Origin: Bacillota bacterium
Lineage (GTDB): Bacteria > Bacillota > Clostridia > Oscillospirales > Oscillospiraceae
Direction: 5' to 3'
NCBI GenBank assembly: GCA_029100605.1
Contig: JAQXPK010000120.1
Span: 48,135 to 112,134, forward strand
DNA length: 64,000 nucleotides
This document shows positions 30,804 to 40,255 of the stretch, piece after piece. The notes under the pieces were generated by a model that was given only the letters and a program-made list of their open reading frames with translations, had not been told where the DNA came from and did no database searches. Position numbers and translations under genes: made by a program. Numbering within the stretch: position 1 is the first letter of the stretch; every line of letters begins with the position of its first letter.

Positions 30804-31730
30804 ATGCATTTGACTGTGCGCAGGGCAGCCTTCACGGATTTGCCGCGGATCGAAGAAATCTACGCCTACGCAAGAGCCTTTATGGCGGCTCACGGAAATC
30901 CCAATCAGTGGGGAACGACCCATCCGCCCAGGGCGCAGCTGGAACAGGATATTGCCCAGGGCGGCCTGTACGCTATTACCGATGAGGTTGGGATTCACGG
31001 CGTGTTCTATTTTTTCATCGGCGACGACCCCACCTACGCCCGGATCGATGACGGTGCGTGGCACAGTGATCGGCCCTATGGAACTATCCACCGCATTGCC
31101 TCCGATGGAACCGGCGGCATTCTGGCTGCCGCTGTGGCCTTTGGGAAAGAACAAATCGACTATCTGCGCATTGACACCCATGAGGACAACAAGGTTATGC
31201 AGGCGGCTGTCGCCAAGCAGGGCTTTCAGCGCTGCGGCATCATCTATCAGCCGGACGGTTCACCACGGATCGCCTACGACCTCAGCCTGATCCGCCGAGC
31301 GGAAGAGGGGGACGTTTCCCGCATTGCGGAAATCCTGGTTTTTACGAAACGGGTCAATTACCGCCCGATTTTTCACAACGACGACTATTCCTTCGGAGAA
31401 TTGCAGGTGCTTACCGTCGCCCGGGACTATTGGGATAACCCGGATATGCTGGAGGAGATTTGGGTCTACGACGACGGAATTGTGAAGGGGCTGATCCAGA
31501 TTTCCGGGGAGGAAGTAAAGCAGCTGTATGTGGATTCTTTTTTTGAAAACCATAGCATCGGCGGGCGGCTTTTGGAATTCGCCATAGAGGAGCTTGGCGT
31601 CAACCGGCTTTGGGTGCTGGAAAAGAATTCCGGCGCAAGGGCGTTTTACGCCCGACACGGCTTCCGGGAGAGCGGAGAATGGAAGTACGAAGAAGGAACG
31701 CCGGAGCGGCTGCTCCGGCTGGAACGATAA
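30804..31730 (+). CDS. tandem GNAT-family N-acetyltransferase (two GNAT units)
   Basis: N-terminal VRRAAFTDLPRIEEIYAYARAFM and a second unit ending VDSFFENHSIGGRLLEFAIEELGVNRLWVLEKNSGARAFYARHGF. Confidence 0.82.
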   Translation: MHLTVRRAAFTDLPRIEEIYAYARAFMAAHGNPNQWGTTHPPRAQLEQDIAQGGLYAITDEVGIHGVFYFFIGDDPTYARIDDGAWHSDRPYGTIHRIASDGTGGILAAAVAFGKEQIDYLRIDTHEDNKVMQAAVAKQGFQRCGIIYQPDGSPRIAYDLSLIRRAEEGDVSRIAEILVFTKRVNYRPIFHNDDYSFGELQVLTVARDYWDNPDMLEEIWVYDDGIVKGLIQISGEEVKQLYVDSFFENHSIGGRLLEFAIEELGVNRLWVLEKNSGARAFYARHGFRESGEWKYEEGTPERLLRLER

Positions 31731-31743
31731 CGAGAGGCGGCAG

Positions 31744-32517
31744 ATGGTCAAGGCAGTATTCTTTGACGTGGACGGCACACTGATCTCCCATACGCTGAAA
31801 GACGTGCCGGAAAGCACACGAATATCGATAAGGAAGCTGAGGCAGAAGAACATTCAATGCATTGTCGCAACCGGCAGACACGTATCGGAGCTGGAAGCGC
31901 TTCCTGTGCGGGATATTGCGTTTGATGGGTACATCACGTTAAACGGTCAGCTATGCCTGGATGAGAACCGGAACGTCCTGTGGGGAAAACCCATTACCGG
32001 CGAGGACAAGGAAACGCTTCTGCGCCTGTTTGAAGAGAAGAAAATGCCCATCCTGCTGGTGGAAAAAGACGCAATGTATCTCAACTTTGTGAATCGCCAC
32101 GTGGAAAAGGCTCAGGCTGCCATTTCCACGGCTGTCCCGCCAACCGGCACATATACGGGAAAGGAAATCTACCAGGCAATCGCCTACCTGGAAAAGGGAG
32201 AAGAGGCGCATCTTGCCCGGCAAGTGCCGAACTGTACCATAACCAGGTGGAACGAATACGCGGTCGATGTGATTTCCTGCCATGGCGGCAAGGCAGCGGG
32301 GATTATGGAATACCTCAGAAAAAACGGCATTGATCCAAGCGAGACGATGGCGTTTGGCGACGGGGAAAACGACATCGGAATGCTTACCCTGGCGCAGATC
32401 GGCATCGCCATGGGAAACGCGGAAGCCACGGTGAAATCCGCGGCAGATTTTGTAACGGAAACGGTTGAAAAAGACGGAGTCGCCCGGGCACTTCAATACT
32501 GGAACGTTCTGGAATAG
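31744..32517 (+). CDS. HAD-superfamily hydrolase, Cof type
   Basis: FFDVDGTLISH; MAFGDGENDIGMLTLAQIGIAMGNA. Confidence 0.9.
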   Translation: MVKAVFFDVDGTLISHTLKDVPESTRISIRKLRQKNIQCIVATGRHVSELEALPVRDIAFDGYITLNGQLCLDENRNVLWGKPITGEDKETLLRLFEEKKMPILLVEKDAMYLNFVNRHVEKAQAAISTAVPPTGTYTGKEIYQAIAYLEKGEEAHLARQVPNCTITRWNEYAVDVISCHGGKAAGIMEYLRKNGIDPSETMAFGDGENDIGMLTLAQIGIAMGNAEATVKSAADFVTETVEKDGVARALQYWNVLE

Positions 32518-32533
32518 GGGATAGAAAACGAAA

Positions 32534-32571
32534 AAATTCTCCGTATGACCGGCCGGTCATACGGAGAATTT
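32534..32571. terminator. 38-nt perfect palindrome between convergent genes, probable bidirectional terminator
   Basis: aaattctccgtatgaccggccggtcatacggagaattt, no mismatches, no loop. Confidence 0.65.
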
Positions 32572-32608
32572 CCGATTCTATTGACATTACCCCGTTTTAG
32601 GGGATGTA

Positions 32609-33613
32609 TTATGCCATTCTTCTCGCGCCGTAGTAGTGGTTGGCCCAGTAGCCGCTGGTCAGATCGCTGTAGGAGACCGTGGAGCGGGAATTGGGGGAGT
32701 GAATGAACTGTCCGCCCCCAACGTAGATACCAACATGGGAAATGCCGCTGGCGTATGTATTGGCAAAGAACACAATATCGCCAGGCTGGAGGCTGGACTT
32801 GTCCACGGCGGTTCCCTGGGTGTACTGATCGGCAGGGGTGCGGTAGGGAGAGAAGCCCAGCTGCTTCAGCACGTAGTACACGAAGCCAGAGCAGTCAAAA
32901 CCGCTGGGGGAGGCACCGCCGTTGACGTAGGGCGTGCCCAGGTATTTCTGAGCTTCCGCTACGATGTCCGCGCCGGTGGCGGCAGGCGCTGCGGCGGTGG
33001 GAGCGGAGGCAGAGGTGGAACCGCTGAGGTCGCCGTTCAGAGCGGCGGCGCTGGGGGCGACGCCGGTTGACTTGCCGTGGCGGTAGAATCTGGGACTGTT
33101 AGGGGAAAGCTGGTTTTCATAGGGAATTTCCGTCAGCTTAAGAAAATCGCTGCGAATGTAGCAGATGCTGCCGCCGTAGATCACCTTGTACCAGCCGTCG
33201 TTCAGGCCGAGAATGTAGCACTTATCACCGGAGGAAGCGGTGGCAACCCTGCCATAGGAAGTGGCGGGGCCGGAACGGAGATTGACGCCGCTGCCGGTGA
33301 CCTCACCGTACCCAAGCTCTGCGTTTTCCTTTGTCAGAACGGATAAGTAGGATGCGTGCATATAGCCGGTCTGGAGATTGTAGTTGACCTTGTACCAATC
33401 GCCGACCTTGTCAACCACCACAACGCAGTCGTTCCGGGGCGCGTAGGTCAGGGTGGTGGAATTGCCGTCCGGCTCACTGCGAAGCCGCAGGGAGCTGGCG
33501 TTCACAAAGCCGATGCCGTACATGATGTCGCCTGCGGCGGACGCGGTGACGGTCATCATGCCGATGCACAGCACCAGCGCCAGCACGAGGGAGAGAATTC
33601 TTTGAATCTTCAT
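32609..33613 (-). CDS. secreted NlpC/P60 endopeptidase with two SH3 domains
   Basis: signal peptide; SH3b repeats; SPSGFDCSGFVYYVLKQLG; GDIVFFANTYASGISHVGIYVGGGQFIHSPN. Confidence 0.92.
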   Translation of the reverse strand: MKIQRILSLVLALVLCIGMMTVTASAAGDIMYGIGFVNASSLRLRSEPDGNSTTLTYAPRNDCVVVVDKVGDWYKVNYNLQTGYMHASYLSVLTKENAELGYGEVTGSGVNLRSGPATSYGRVATASSGDKCYILGLNDGWYKVIYGGSICYIRSDFLKLTEIPYENQLSPNSPRFYRHGKSTGVAPSAAALNGDLSGSTSASAPTAAAPAATGADIVAEAQKYLGTPYVNGGASPSGFDCSGFVYYVLKQLGFSPYRTPADQYTQGTAVDKSSLQPGDIVFFANTYASGISHVGIYVGGGQFIHSPNSRSTVSYSDLTSGYWANHYYGARRMA

Positions 33614-33720
33614 ACGTTTGCCTCCGTCTTTGGTAGGCAGCCTGGGAAAAAAACGCAAATCAAACGGGTTTCCTTAAGACTGCAAAATGGTTCCCCGGCT
33701 TTCGCCGGGGAGGGGCGGGC

Positions 33721-34011
33721 TTATTTGCCCGCCAGGGCGCGTTCCAGCCAGACACAGCCGAAATCCAGGGCGGTGTACAGGCCGTCTTTTTCGCTCTTTT
33801 TGACGACACGATCACGGCTTCTGGCAGTGGGATCGGTCAGCTGAAGCTGAACGGAAACCCGGGTAGCCACGTCCAGATCGCCCTGCTTTTTGGTTTCCAG
33901 AACCTGGAGCATCACGATGTGACTGTCCGCCATGGAGCCGTAGTAAATCAAATTGTCCTTCCGCATCAGCGGACGTCCTTTATACATAAGAACTGCATTT
34001 TCTTCAGCCAT
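33721..34011 (-). CDS. conserved hypothetical protein (96 aa)
   Basis: coding-like ORF MAEENAVLMYKGRPLMRKDNLIYYGSMADSHIVMLQVLE; gaggta RBS region. Confidence 0.65.
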   Translation of the reverse strand: MAEENAVLMYKGRPLMRKDNLIYYGSMADSHIVMLQVLETKKQGDLDVATRVSVQLQLTDPTARSRDRVVKKSEKDGLYTALDFGCVWLERALAGK

Positions 34012-34189
34012 GAAAGGTACCTCCTGTGGAAAATGTAATCAGATTGTAACACATTGTAATGAGAATGTCAAGCCTTTTTGTTGGAAGCAGTCGGTCAAAT
34101 GCCGAAGGTAACATAACTTTTCCTGAAAAAAACATGAAAATGGGAAGGACGGAGACGCAGCGTATGAGATTGTCAAGGTACAGGCTTGC

Positions 34190-34280
34190 CGAATTCCTTT
34201 GGGCAGCGCCGCACGATGGGAACTGCGGGTTTCGGCGGACCTTTTGCCCCATGATACGGTGCTGCCTTTGTTTTTTGACG
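34190..34280. repeat. small inverted-repeat element (copy A)
   Basis: ends cctttgggcagcgccgcacgatggg / ccccatgatacggtgctgcctttg; reverse complement shares ggggcaaaagNNtcgccgaaRcccgcag with the copy at 34741. Confidence 0.6.
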
Positions 34281-34299
34281 GCTGGGCAGCAATGTTTAA

Positions 34300-34325
34300 G
34301 GGGCTTTTGCCTTGGCAAAAGCCCC
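34300..34325. terminator. hairpin downstream of ireB
   Basis: ggggcttttgcc-ttggcaaaagcccc. Confidence 0.55.
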
Positions 34326-34330
34326 CTGGC

Positions 34331-34603
34331 TCAGTTGGATTCGGCTTCGGAATCTTTGTTGAAGAGGTATTCCCGCACCAGCGCCTGCATCAGCTCGTCC
34401 CGGTCGATCTTGCAGATCATGCTCCGGGCACCGTTGTAGTTGGTGATATAGGTGGGATCCTCGGTCAGCAGGTATCCGACGATTTGGTTGACGGGGTTAT
34501 AGCCTTTTTCGGTGAGAGCCTCATACACATTCCGGAGAATACGCCGCATATTCTCTTTGTCGTCGCTGGGTACGGTGAATTTCAAGGTGTCCTTGTCCGT
34601 CAT
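34331..34603 (-). CDS. ireB: IreB family regulatory phosphoprotein
   Basis: ILRNVYEALTEKGYNPVNQIVGYLLTEDPTYITNYNGARSMICKIDRDELMQALVREYL. Confidence 0.94.
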   Translation of the reverse strand: MTDKDTLKFTVPSDDKENMRRILRNVYEALTEKGYNPVNQIVGYLLTEDPTYITNYNGARSMICKIDRDELMQALVREYLFNKDSEAESN

Positions 34604-34621
34604 GGTTTCAGCCTCCTTTTT

Positions 34622-34800
34622 CCCTTAGGGCAATACCGCATAATGGGACAAGGAGATTCGGCGGGATATTTTGACGCAAGCGAAAGCAGAAAAAATGCGG
34701 CAATACTGGATGTAATTCCCATTTTTCGTACTGCACGATTGGGGCAAAAGATTCGCCGAAGCCCGCAGCTCCTATTGCAGGGTGTTGCCTTAGAATAGGG
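34622..34800. repeat. ~180-bp long imperfect inverted repeat (MITE-like, copy B)
   Basis: left arm cttagggcaataccgcataatggga..ttcggcg..attttg; right arm caaaagattcgccgaagcccgcagctcctattgcagggtgttgccttaga; inner stem aaaaatg/catttttc. Confidence 0.65.
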
Positions 34801-34866
34801 TCATTATAACCGAACCGGGGCACCATGTAAAGCCCCGAATTCGGAAAAATCTGTGAATTTTGCAGG

Positions 34867-37254
34867 TTATCTCAGAACCGCGTTCAGCTTCTCCTTCAAG
34901 GCGGTCAGAACTTTGGTGACCACAGCCTCAGAATCCGTGTCGGTGAGGGTGCGGTCGTCGGCTCGAAGCTCCAGGGAGAAGGCCATGCTTTTCTTGCCTT
35001 CGGGCACGCCCACGCCCCGGTAGATGTCGAAGAGCTTGACATCCCGCAGCAGCTTTCCGGCGGCAGCTGTGATGACGGCCTCCGCCTGGGCAACCGTGAC
35101 GCTTTCATCGCAGACAAGGCTCAGATCCCGGGACACGGTGGGATACTTGGGCAGAGGGGTATAGGTGGCGTCGGGCAACTGCAGATCAAAGAGTTTGGTG
35201 AAGCTGATTTCAGCGCAGTATACGTCGGCGTCAATACCGTAATTCGCGGCGACCAGGGGATGCACCTGACCCATCATGCCCACGTCCACGCCGCCGATGG
35301 AGACCTTTGCGCAGCGGCCGGGATGATAACTGGGGTTGTCCTTCACGGCGGTGTAGCTGGCCTTCTGCAGCCGCAGACCGGCGAAGATGGCTTCCAGCTC
35401 GCCCTTCAGGGTGAAGAAGGTTTCGCCTGCGCCATAGGTGCCGAGAACCAGCATCTTAGGCTCCTGGGGCAGAACCTGACCCTCCTCTGGCAGGTAGATT
35501 TTCGCCAGCTCATAGAGCTTCACGGACTTGTTGTGATAGGCGTTGTTCCGGGAGAGGATCTCCAGCATGGAGGGCAGGGCGATGGTGCGCATGATGGAGG
35601 TGTCCTCGCCCAGAGGATTCTGAATCCGCAGGGCGTTTCGCAGGGGGGAATCAGCAGGGAGCCGAATCTGGTCGAACACCGTGGGGGAGACGAAGGAGTA
35701 GGTAATGATCTCGCTGTAGCCCATGGCGCGGCAGAGGGTGCCAGTCTTGGCTTCCAGCTTCATCATGGGGGAGTAGCCGCCCTGGGTGGAGGTTTTGAAG
35801 GCGGTGGTGGGGATTTCGTTGTAGCCGTAGGAGCGGCCCACCTCTTCAGCGATGTCCGCCATCCGGTTCAGGTCGGGACGGAAGGAGGGAACCAGAATGG
35901 TGTCCCCCTCTACGCTTATTTCCAGCCGGTTCAGATATTTGACCATGTCCTCCCGGGAAATGTCGGTGCCCAGCAGCCGGTTGATCTTGTCCGGCTCCAG
36001 AGGCAGCGTCTTTTCCTCGGGAATATAGTTGATCACGTCGATGGTGCCGCTGAGCACATCGCCGCAGCCCAGCATTTCCACCAGCTCGCAGGCACGCTGA
36101 ACGGCGGGGACGGTCATCATGGGGTCAAGGCGCTTTTCAAATTTGCCGGAGGCCTCGGTGCGCATTCCCAGCGCCAGGGCGGTCTGCCGAATGGAGGTAC
36201 CATCAAAGTTGGCGGACTCGAAAACCACCATGGCGGTATCGTCCTTGATTTCGGAATTCTCGCCGCCCATGATACCGGCAAGGCCGATGGGCTTATTTTC
36301 GTCGGCAATCACCAGCATCCCGGGCTTCAGATTGCGAACAGTGCCATCCAGGGTGGTCAGGGTTTCGCCTTCCTCCGCTTCCCGCACCACGATCTTGCCG
36401 GAGGAAACGTAGCGGTAGTCAAATGCGTGCATGGGCTGACCGTACTCCAGCATGACGTAGTTGGTGATGTCCACGATGTTGTTGATGGGCCGAACGCCGT
36501 TGGCCCGCAGACGCTGCCGCAGCCACTTGGGGGAGGGGCCGATCTTTACATTGGCTACCATCCGGGAGGTATACCGGTTACAAAGCTCGGTGGCGGGCAC
36601 CTCTACGTCCAGGTAGTCGTAGATGTCCCCGGCATCACTGCCGTGCACCACAGGCTCGTGGTGGCGCATGGGCTTACCGAAGGCGGCGGCGGCCTCCCGG
36701 GCCAGGCCGATGATGCTGTAGCAGTCCGGACGGTTGTTGGTGATCTCAAAATCCACGATGGTGTCGTCGTTGCCGATGACCAGATTGATGTCCTCGCCCA
36801 CCGTGCAGTCCTCGTCGTTCAGAATCCAGATGCCGTCGGCAAACACGCCGGGCAGGTCGTTCTGGGTCAGACCCAGCTCGGCGAAGGAGCAGAGCATACC
36901 GTTGGATACCTCGCCCCGGAGCTTGCCCTTGGTGATGTGAACGCCGCCGGGGAGCCAGGAGTTGTGCTGAGCCACAGGCACCAGATCGCCCTCGTGGACG
37001 TTCTGAGCGCCGGTGACAATTTGCAGCGGCTCGTCCCTGCCCACGTCCACCTGACAGATCCACATATGGTCGGAATTGGGGTGGCGCACCATGGAAAGCA
37101 CTTTGCCCACTACAACGTTCTTGATTTCCGCGTCCATACGCTCCCAGGTTTCCACTTTCTGACCGAAAACGGTCATGGTTTCCACAAATTCCTTATCGGA
37201 GACGTTGGACAGATCCACGAATTCCTCATTCAGCCATTTTCTGTTGAGCTTCAT
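34867..37254 (-). CDS. pheT: phenylalanyl-tRNA synthetase beta subunit
   Basis: full-length PheT incl. tRNA-binding domain and C-terminal FDX-ACB; downstream of pheS. Confidence 0.97.
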   Translation of the reverse strand: MKLNRKWLNEEFVDLSNVSDKEFVETMTVFGQKVETWERMDAEIKNVVVGKVLSMVRHPNSDHMWICQVDVGRDEPLQIVTGAQNVHEGDLVPVAQHNSWLPGGVHITKGKLRGEVSNGMLCSFAELGLTQNDLPGVFADGIWILNDEDCTVGEDINLVIGNDDTIVDFEITNNRPDCYSIIGLAREAAAAFGKPMRHHEPVVHGSDAGDIYDYLDVEVPATELCNRYTSRMVANVKIGPSPKWLRQRLRANGVRPINNIVDITNYVMLEYGQPMHAFDYRYVSSGKIVVREAEEGETLTTLDGTVRNLKPGMLVIADENKPIGLAGIMGGENSEIKDDTAMVVFESANFDGTSIRQTALALGMRTEASGKFEKRLDPMMTVPAVQRACELVEMLGCGDVLSGTIDVINYIPEEKTLPLEPDKINRLLGTDISREDMVKYLNRLEISVEGDTILVPSFRPDLNRMADIAEEVGRSYGYNEIPTTAFKTSTQGGYSPMMKLEAKTGTLCRAMGYSEIITYSFVSPTVFDQIRLPADSPLRNALRIQNPLGEDTSIMRTIALPSMLEILSRNNAYHNKSVKLYELAKIYLPEEGQVLPQEPKMLVLGTYGAGETFFTLKGELEAIFAGLRLQKASYTAVKDNPSYHPGRCAKVSIGGVDVGMMGQVHPLVAANYGIDADVYCAEISFTKLFDLQLPDATYTPLPKYPTVSRDLSLVCDESVTVAQAEAVITAAAGKLLRDVKLFDIYRGVGVPEGKKSMAFSLELRADDRTLTDTDSEAVVTKVLTALKEKLNAVLR

Positions 37255-37267
37255 CGTTGCTTCCTCC

Positions 37268-38311
37268 TTAGAACTGGTTCAGGAACCGGATGTCGTTATC
37301 GAAGATCAGACGCAGGTCGTTGATCTTCATGCGGCCCATAGCCAGGCGCTCCAGGCCCATGCCGAAGGCGAAGCCGGAGTATTTTTCCGGGTCAATGCCG
37401 CAGTTTTCCAGCACCTTGGGATGCACCATGCCGGCGCCCAGCAGCTCGATCCAGCCCTCGCCGTGACAGGTGGAGCAGACCTGACCGTCCACCTCGCCGG
37501 TGCCGTGGCACTTGTGGCACTGCATATCCATTTCACAGCTGGGCTCGGTGAAGGGGAAGTGGTGGGGACGGAAGCGCATCACCGCGTCCTCACCGTAGAT
37601 CTTCCGCATAATGGTGGTAAGCGCGCCCTTCAGGTCGCCCATGGTGATGTTTTCCGCCACTACCAGACCTTCGATCTGGTGGAACATGGGGGAGTGGGTG
37701 GCGTCGGCCTCGTCCTTGCGGAACACCCGACCGGGCGCCAGCATACACAGGGGCGGCTTGTGATTCTCCATGTAGCGGATCTGCATGGGGCTGGTCTGGG
37801 TGCGCAGCAGCACGCTGTCGTCGTCGGTAAAGTAGAAGGTGTCGGAGCGGTCACGGGAAGGGTGGCCCTCCTCAATGTTCAGCCGGGTGAAGTTGTAGTC
37901 CGCCAGCTCCACCTCGGGGCCGTCCACCACCTGGTAGCCCAGACCTACGAAAATGTCCTTGATGGTTTGCAGTACCTGGTTCATGGGATGCTGGTGACCG
38001 ATGGACACGGACTTGCCGGGGATTGTCACGTCGATGGCTTCGGCAGCCAGCTTCGCTTCCAGTGCGGCGGCGTGAATGTCTGCCTTCCGTTTTTCCAGCT
38101 TCTCCTCGATACTGGCGCGGACAGAGTTGGCAAGCTGTCCCATGACGGGGCGCTCCTCGGCGGAGAGCTTTCCCATCTGCTTCAGGACGGCGGTCAATTC
38201 GCCCTTCTTGCCCAGCAGCTTGACCCGCAGCTCTTCCAGCGCGGCAGGGGTAGAGGCAGCGTCCAGCGCTGCCAAAGCGCTCTGCTTGATCTGCTCTAAT
38301 TGTTCCTTCAT
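37268..38311 (-). CDS. pheS: phenylalanyl-tRNA synthetase alpha subunit
   Basis: FTRLNIEEGHPSRDRSDTFYF; SPMFHQIEGLVVAENI; start MKEQLEQIKQ after ggaggaatgaac. Confidence 0.97.
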   Translation of the reverse strand: MKEQLEQIKQSALAALDAASTPAALEELRVKLLGKKGELTAVLKQMGKLSAEERPVMGQLANSVRASIEEKLEKRKADIHAAALEAKLAAEAIDVTIPGKSVSIGHQHPMNQVLQTIKDIFVGLGYQVVDGPEVELADYNFTRLNIEEGHPSRDRSDTFYFTDDDSVLLRTQTSPMQIRYMENHKPPLCMLAPGRVFRKDEADATHSPMFHQIEGLVVAENITMGDLKGALTTIMRKIYGEDAVMRFRPHHFPFTEPSCEMDMQCHKCHGTGEVDGQVCSTCHGEGWIELLGAGMVHPKVLENCGIDPEKYSGFAFGMGLERLAMGRMKINDLRLIFDNDIRFLNQF

Positions 38312-38334
38312 GTTCATTCCTCCTGAAAGGTTGA

Positions 38335-38608
38335 CTACAAAAAAATAACCTTTCCTCCCAACAATCGGGACGAAAGGCATAGCTTCCGCGGTACCACCCG
38401 CTTTTTCGCCGGAAACCGGCGCACTTTCCGGTGCTGACACACCCAAGACTTTTAACGCAGTCACGCGACCAACTCTACTGTCCGTTCAAGCGGCAGCTCC
38501 TGGGAGAAAGCCCGGCATCGCACGCAAGCGGTTTTCACCATCCCGCTCTCTCTTTCACCGCAAACCGATACAAGGCAGCCCAATCAACGCTTTTTCTATA
38601 TCTCCCCT
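38335..38608 (-). promoter_or_regulatory. T-box leader controlling pheST
   Basis: minus strand carries agcgggtggtaccgcggaagc (T-box) at 38382-38402, then terminator cctttcgtcccgattgttgggaggaaagg + T tract. Confidence 0.93.
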
Positions 38609-38637
38609 ATATTACCATATACGCGCAAAATATGCAA
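38609..38637 (-). promoter_or_regulatory. promoter of the pheST T-box leader
   Basis: minus strand TTGCAT-17 bp-TAATAT. Confidence 0.6.
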
Positions 38638-38661
38638 GCACTTTTTTGGAAGAAAGCCGTG

Positions 38662-38705
38662 AATCCGTCAAACTACTTGACGGATTGACACCGGAGTGAT
38701 ATGGT
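38662..38705 (+). promoter_or_regulatory. promoter with overlapping 25-bp dyad upstream of M32 carboxypeptidase
   Basis: AATCCGTCAA-actac-TTGACGGATT; right arm contains -35 TTGACG, 17 bp before TATGGT. Confidence 0.5.
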
Positions 38706-38741
38706 GAATCTATTGAATGAACAACAAAGGAGTGCATGATT

Positions 38742-40250
38742 ATGAAATATGAATCCACCCATCAGGCGCTGTCTGCCCTTCGCAAGCTGGAGGGAACCCT
38801 GGCAGCCTATAACCACGTTACGGGCGTTCTCTATCTGGACGCTACCACCGCCGCTCCCAGCGATACCTGGGAGGGGCGGGGAAAGACCATGGAGGTCATG
38901 TCCCAGGTGACCTACGATCTGCTTGCAAACCCGGAAAACGGGGAGCTGCTGTCCTATCTGGAGGCGCACAGTGGGGAGCTGGACGCCCAGGCCAGACGGG
39001 AAACGGAGGTTATACGGAAAAATTATGACCGGATGAACCGCATTCCTGCGGAGGAATATGTTGCCTATTCCGTATTGCTGAACGATGCCGACAATGCCTG
39101 GCACAAAGCCAAGCTGGCGGACGATTTTGATTCCTTCGCCCCGTATCTGGACAAAATTGTGGCCTATAACCGGAAATTCGCCGGGTATTACCATCCGGAG
39201 ATGCAGCCCTATGATGCCCTGCTCAACGAGTACGAGGAGGGGATGAACACGGAGATTTTGGACGCGTTTTTTTCCCGGCTCCGGGAGACGATTGTCCCGC
39301 TCATCGACAAAATCCGACAGGTTCCCCAGATCGACGATTCCTTCTTGTATCGGCATTATCCCATTGAAACCCAGCGGAAGCTCTCTGACTATCTGATGGA
39401 GGTCATGGGCATTGACCGCGCCCACTGCGGCATTGCCGAGACGGAGCATCCCTATACCACCAACTTCAACAATAAGGACGTGCGCATTACCACCCACTAC
39501 TACGAGAACAATCTGGTGTCCTCCATGTTCTCCGTGATCCACGAGGGGGGACATGCCCTGTATGAGCTGGGGGCGGACGACTGCTACAATTACACCGCTC
39601 TAGCTGGCGGCGTGTCCATGGGCATTCACGAAAGCCAGAGCCGGTTCTATGAGAACATCATCGGCAGAAGTCCCGCCTTTGTCCACGCGGTGTTTCCAAA
39701 ACTGAAGGAGCTGTTTCCGGAGCAGCTTGCCGACGTGGACGAGGAAAAATTCTACCGCGCCGTCAACAAGGTGGAGCCGTCTCTCATCCGCACCGAGGCG
39801 GACGAGCTGACCTACTGCCTGCACATTATGGTGCGTTATGAGATTGAAAAGCAGCTCATCGCCGGGACGCTGGCGGTCAGGGACGTGCCCGCGGAATGGA
39901 AGCGGCTGTACAAGCAATATCTGGGGGTGGACGTGCCGAACGACCGGGAGGGCTGCCTGCAGGACAGCCATTGGAGCGGCGGCAGCATCGGCTATTTCCC
40001 CTCCTACGCCCTAGGCGGCGCCTACGGCGCCCAGATGCTGCACAAAATGCAGGAGGACATCGGGGACATCTGGGACGACGTGGCGAAGGGCGACCTGAGC
40101 AAGGTCACCGGCTGGCTGAGAAGCCACATTCACCGCTATGCCAGCTTCCAAAAGCCTGGTGAGCTGATGAAATCCGTCTGCGGGCAGTTTGACCCCAAAT
40201 ACTACACGGACTACCTGACGGTAAAGTACACGAAGCTGTACAATCTGTAA
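38742..40250 (+). CDS. carboxypeptidase M32
   Basis: HEGGHALYELG zinc motif; GVSMGIHESQSRFYENIIGRS; M32 fold-wide similarity. Confidence 0.94.
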   Translation: MKYESTHQALSALRKLEGTLAAYNHVTGVLYLDATTAAPSDTWEGRGKTMEVMSQVTYDLLANPENGELLSYLEAHSGELDAQARRETEVIRKNYDRMNRIPAEEYVAYSVLLNDADNAWHKAKLADDFDSFAPYLDKIVAYNRKFAGYYHPEMQPYDALLNEYEEGMNTEILDAFFSRLRETIVPLIDKIRQVPQIDDSFLYRHYPIETQRKLSDYLMEVMGIDRAHCGIAETEHPYTTNFNNKDVRITTHYYENNLVSSMFSVIHEGGHALYELGADDCYNYTALAGGVSMGIHESQSRFYENIIGRSPAFVHAVFPKLKELFPEQLADVDEEKFYRAVNKVEPSLIRTEADELTYCLHIMVRYEIEKQLIAGTLAVRDVPAEWKRLYKQYLGVDVPNDREGCLQDSHWSGGSIGYFPSYALGGAYGAQMLHKMQEDIGDIWDDVAKGDLSKVTGWLRSHIHRYASFQKPGELMKSVCGQFDPKYYTDYLTVKYTKLYNL

Positions 40251-40255
40251 GCAAC

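Noticed and set aside
35260-37323. 687-aa plus-strand ORF
   Set aside because: Antisense shadow of pheT.
38431-38688. 85-aa plus-strand ORF
   Set aside because: Lies across the T-box leader of pheST.
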